Of a stretch of 40,123 nt of DNA, positions 39,666 through 40,123 are shown in pieces (position 1 is the stretch's first letter; each line of letters starts with the position of its first letter). Made by a program: the position numbers and the translations under genes. The notes beneath the pieces were generated by a model that worked only from the letters and a program-made list of their open reading frames with translations, made no database searches and was not told the DNA's origin. The DNA is from an uncultured Collinsella sp. (GTDB lineage Bacteria > Actinomycetota > Coriobacteriia > Coriobacteriales > Coriobacteriaceae): assembly GCA_900754275.1 (NCBI GenBank), contig CAAECF010000073.1, positions 1 to 40,123 of the forward strand, in the 5' to 3' direction.

Positions 39666-40123
39666 ATGGCGATTCGGGCGATGGGGCCGAGCGGACAATA
39701 CGAGACTGGATTGGATGCTGCCGGTGCGGCGCTGCCCGAGTTGCTGGCGCCGGCGGGCGGACTCGACCAGATGCTTGCGGCCATCGCCGCGGGCGCCGAT
39801 GCCATCTATGCGGGGTTGGGCGGCTTTAACGCCCGTGTGGGCGCCCATGGCTTTACGGATGACGAGTTTGCGCGCGGCTGCGCCGTGGCGCATGCCCATG
39901 GCGTGCGTGTGTACGTGACGCTCAACGTGTTCGTGTTTGACGATGAGTTGTCCGACGCGGTGGCGTTGGGAGCTCATGCACTGGAGCTGGGCGCCGGTGC
40001 TCTGATTGTCGCCGATGCCGGGTTGGCCTGCGCGCTGCGCGCGGCGATTCCCGGGGTCGAGATTCACCTGTCCACGCAGGCGGGCGCTCATAGCGAGGGT
40101 GCGGTGCGGCTTGCCGCCGATGA
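39666..40123 (+). CDS. U32 family peptidase-like protein (3' end outside window)
   Basis: The first 152 residues of a U32 (collagenase-like) protein, a family including the RlhA/TrhP RNA-hydroxylation enzymes. The signature PELLAPAGGLDQMLAAIAAG, ADAIYAGLGGFNAR, DDEFARGCAVAHAHGVRVYV and TLNVFVFDDEL matches the N-terminal TIM-barrel of the group. The later catalytic Cys cluster lies beyond the window. ATG 39666 follows AAGGAG at 39653-39658. It is divergent from the PBP gene with about 160 nt between. Confidence 0.88.
   Translation, partial: MAIRAMGPSGQYETGLDAAGAALPELLAPAGGLDQMLAAIAAGADAIYAGLGGFNARVGAHGFTDDEFARGCAVAHAHGVRVYVTLNVFVFDDELSDAVALGAHALELGAGALIVADAGLACALRAAIPGVEIHLSTQAGAHSEGAVRLAAD

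Noticed and set aside
1..40123. tRNA or rRNA genes
   Set aside because: No cloverleaf with the T-loop consensus (GGTTCRA) in context and no rRNA-like stretches were seen in the intergenic gaps.

Overview
The window looks like a chromosome segment of a GC-rich anaerobic gut actinobacterium of the class Coriobacteriia, most likely Collinsella or a close relative. This is inferred from three things: a selenium-dependent purine/molybdenum-hydroxylase gene set, a canonical spc/alpha ribosomal operon with a zinc-type S14, and two families of interspersed palindromic repeats. I could not run a database search to confirm the genus.

Layout. Positions 1-2374 hold the 3' part of a fused selenium-dependent xanthine dehydrogenase. 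From about 2.4 to 14.2 kb follows an accessory region. It holds three clusters of a hairpin repeat, an AbiEi-like protein, a DUF234-type ATPase behind a 23-bp palindrome, a candidate tiny membrane peptide, a DEDDh exonuclease with a G7-tract frameshift, a broken small gene, a 787-aa protein of unknown function with a glycine-zipper hydrophobic region, a GmrSD-like DUF262/DUF1524 nuclease, a small unknown protein and a Pro/Ala-rich single-span membrane protein. No transposase or integrase is visible.

From 14.3 to 24.4 kb the purine/selenium theme returns. A YheO/DauR-like regulator is divergent from dpaL (ygeX), ygeY, ygeW, a MocA-like cytidylyltransferase and hydA, followed by yqeC (opposite strand), yqeB and xdhC. 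These genes fit anaerobic catabolism of purines or hydantoin-like intermediates, plus maturation and insertion of the selenium-containing molybdenum cofactor used by the xanthine dehydrogenase at the left edge.

From 24.7 to 34.4 kb lies rplE-rpsN-rpsH-rplF-rplR-rpsE-rpmD-rplO-secY-adk-map-infA-rpmJ-rpsM-rpsK-rpsD-rpoA-rplQ in textbook order, closed by a strong terminator. The gene normally upstream of rplE (rplX) is absent; the purine cluster sits there instead. Positions 34.5-40.1 kb carry truA, a family-2-like glycosyltransferase, argR, a class A penicillin-binding protein on the opposite strand, and the start of a U32 peptidase.

The most interesting unexplained signals are: the 48-nt hairpin repeat with a roughly 62-nt period in three clusters bracketing the accessory genes; the second palindromic repeat at the borders of the yqeCB-xdhC block; the 787-aa unknown protein with its exonuclease neighbour; the palindrome over the ATPase promoter; and a pair of identical-format 15-bp operator candidates between the regulator and dpaL.
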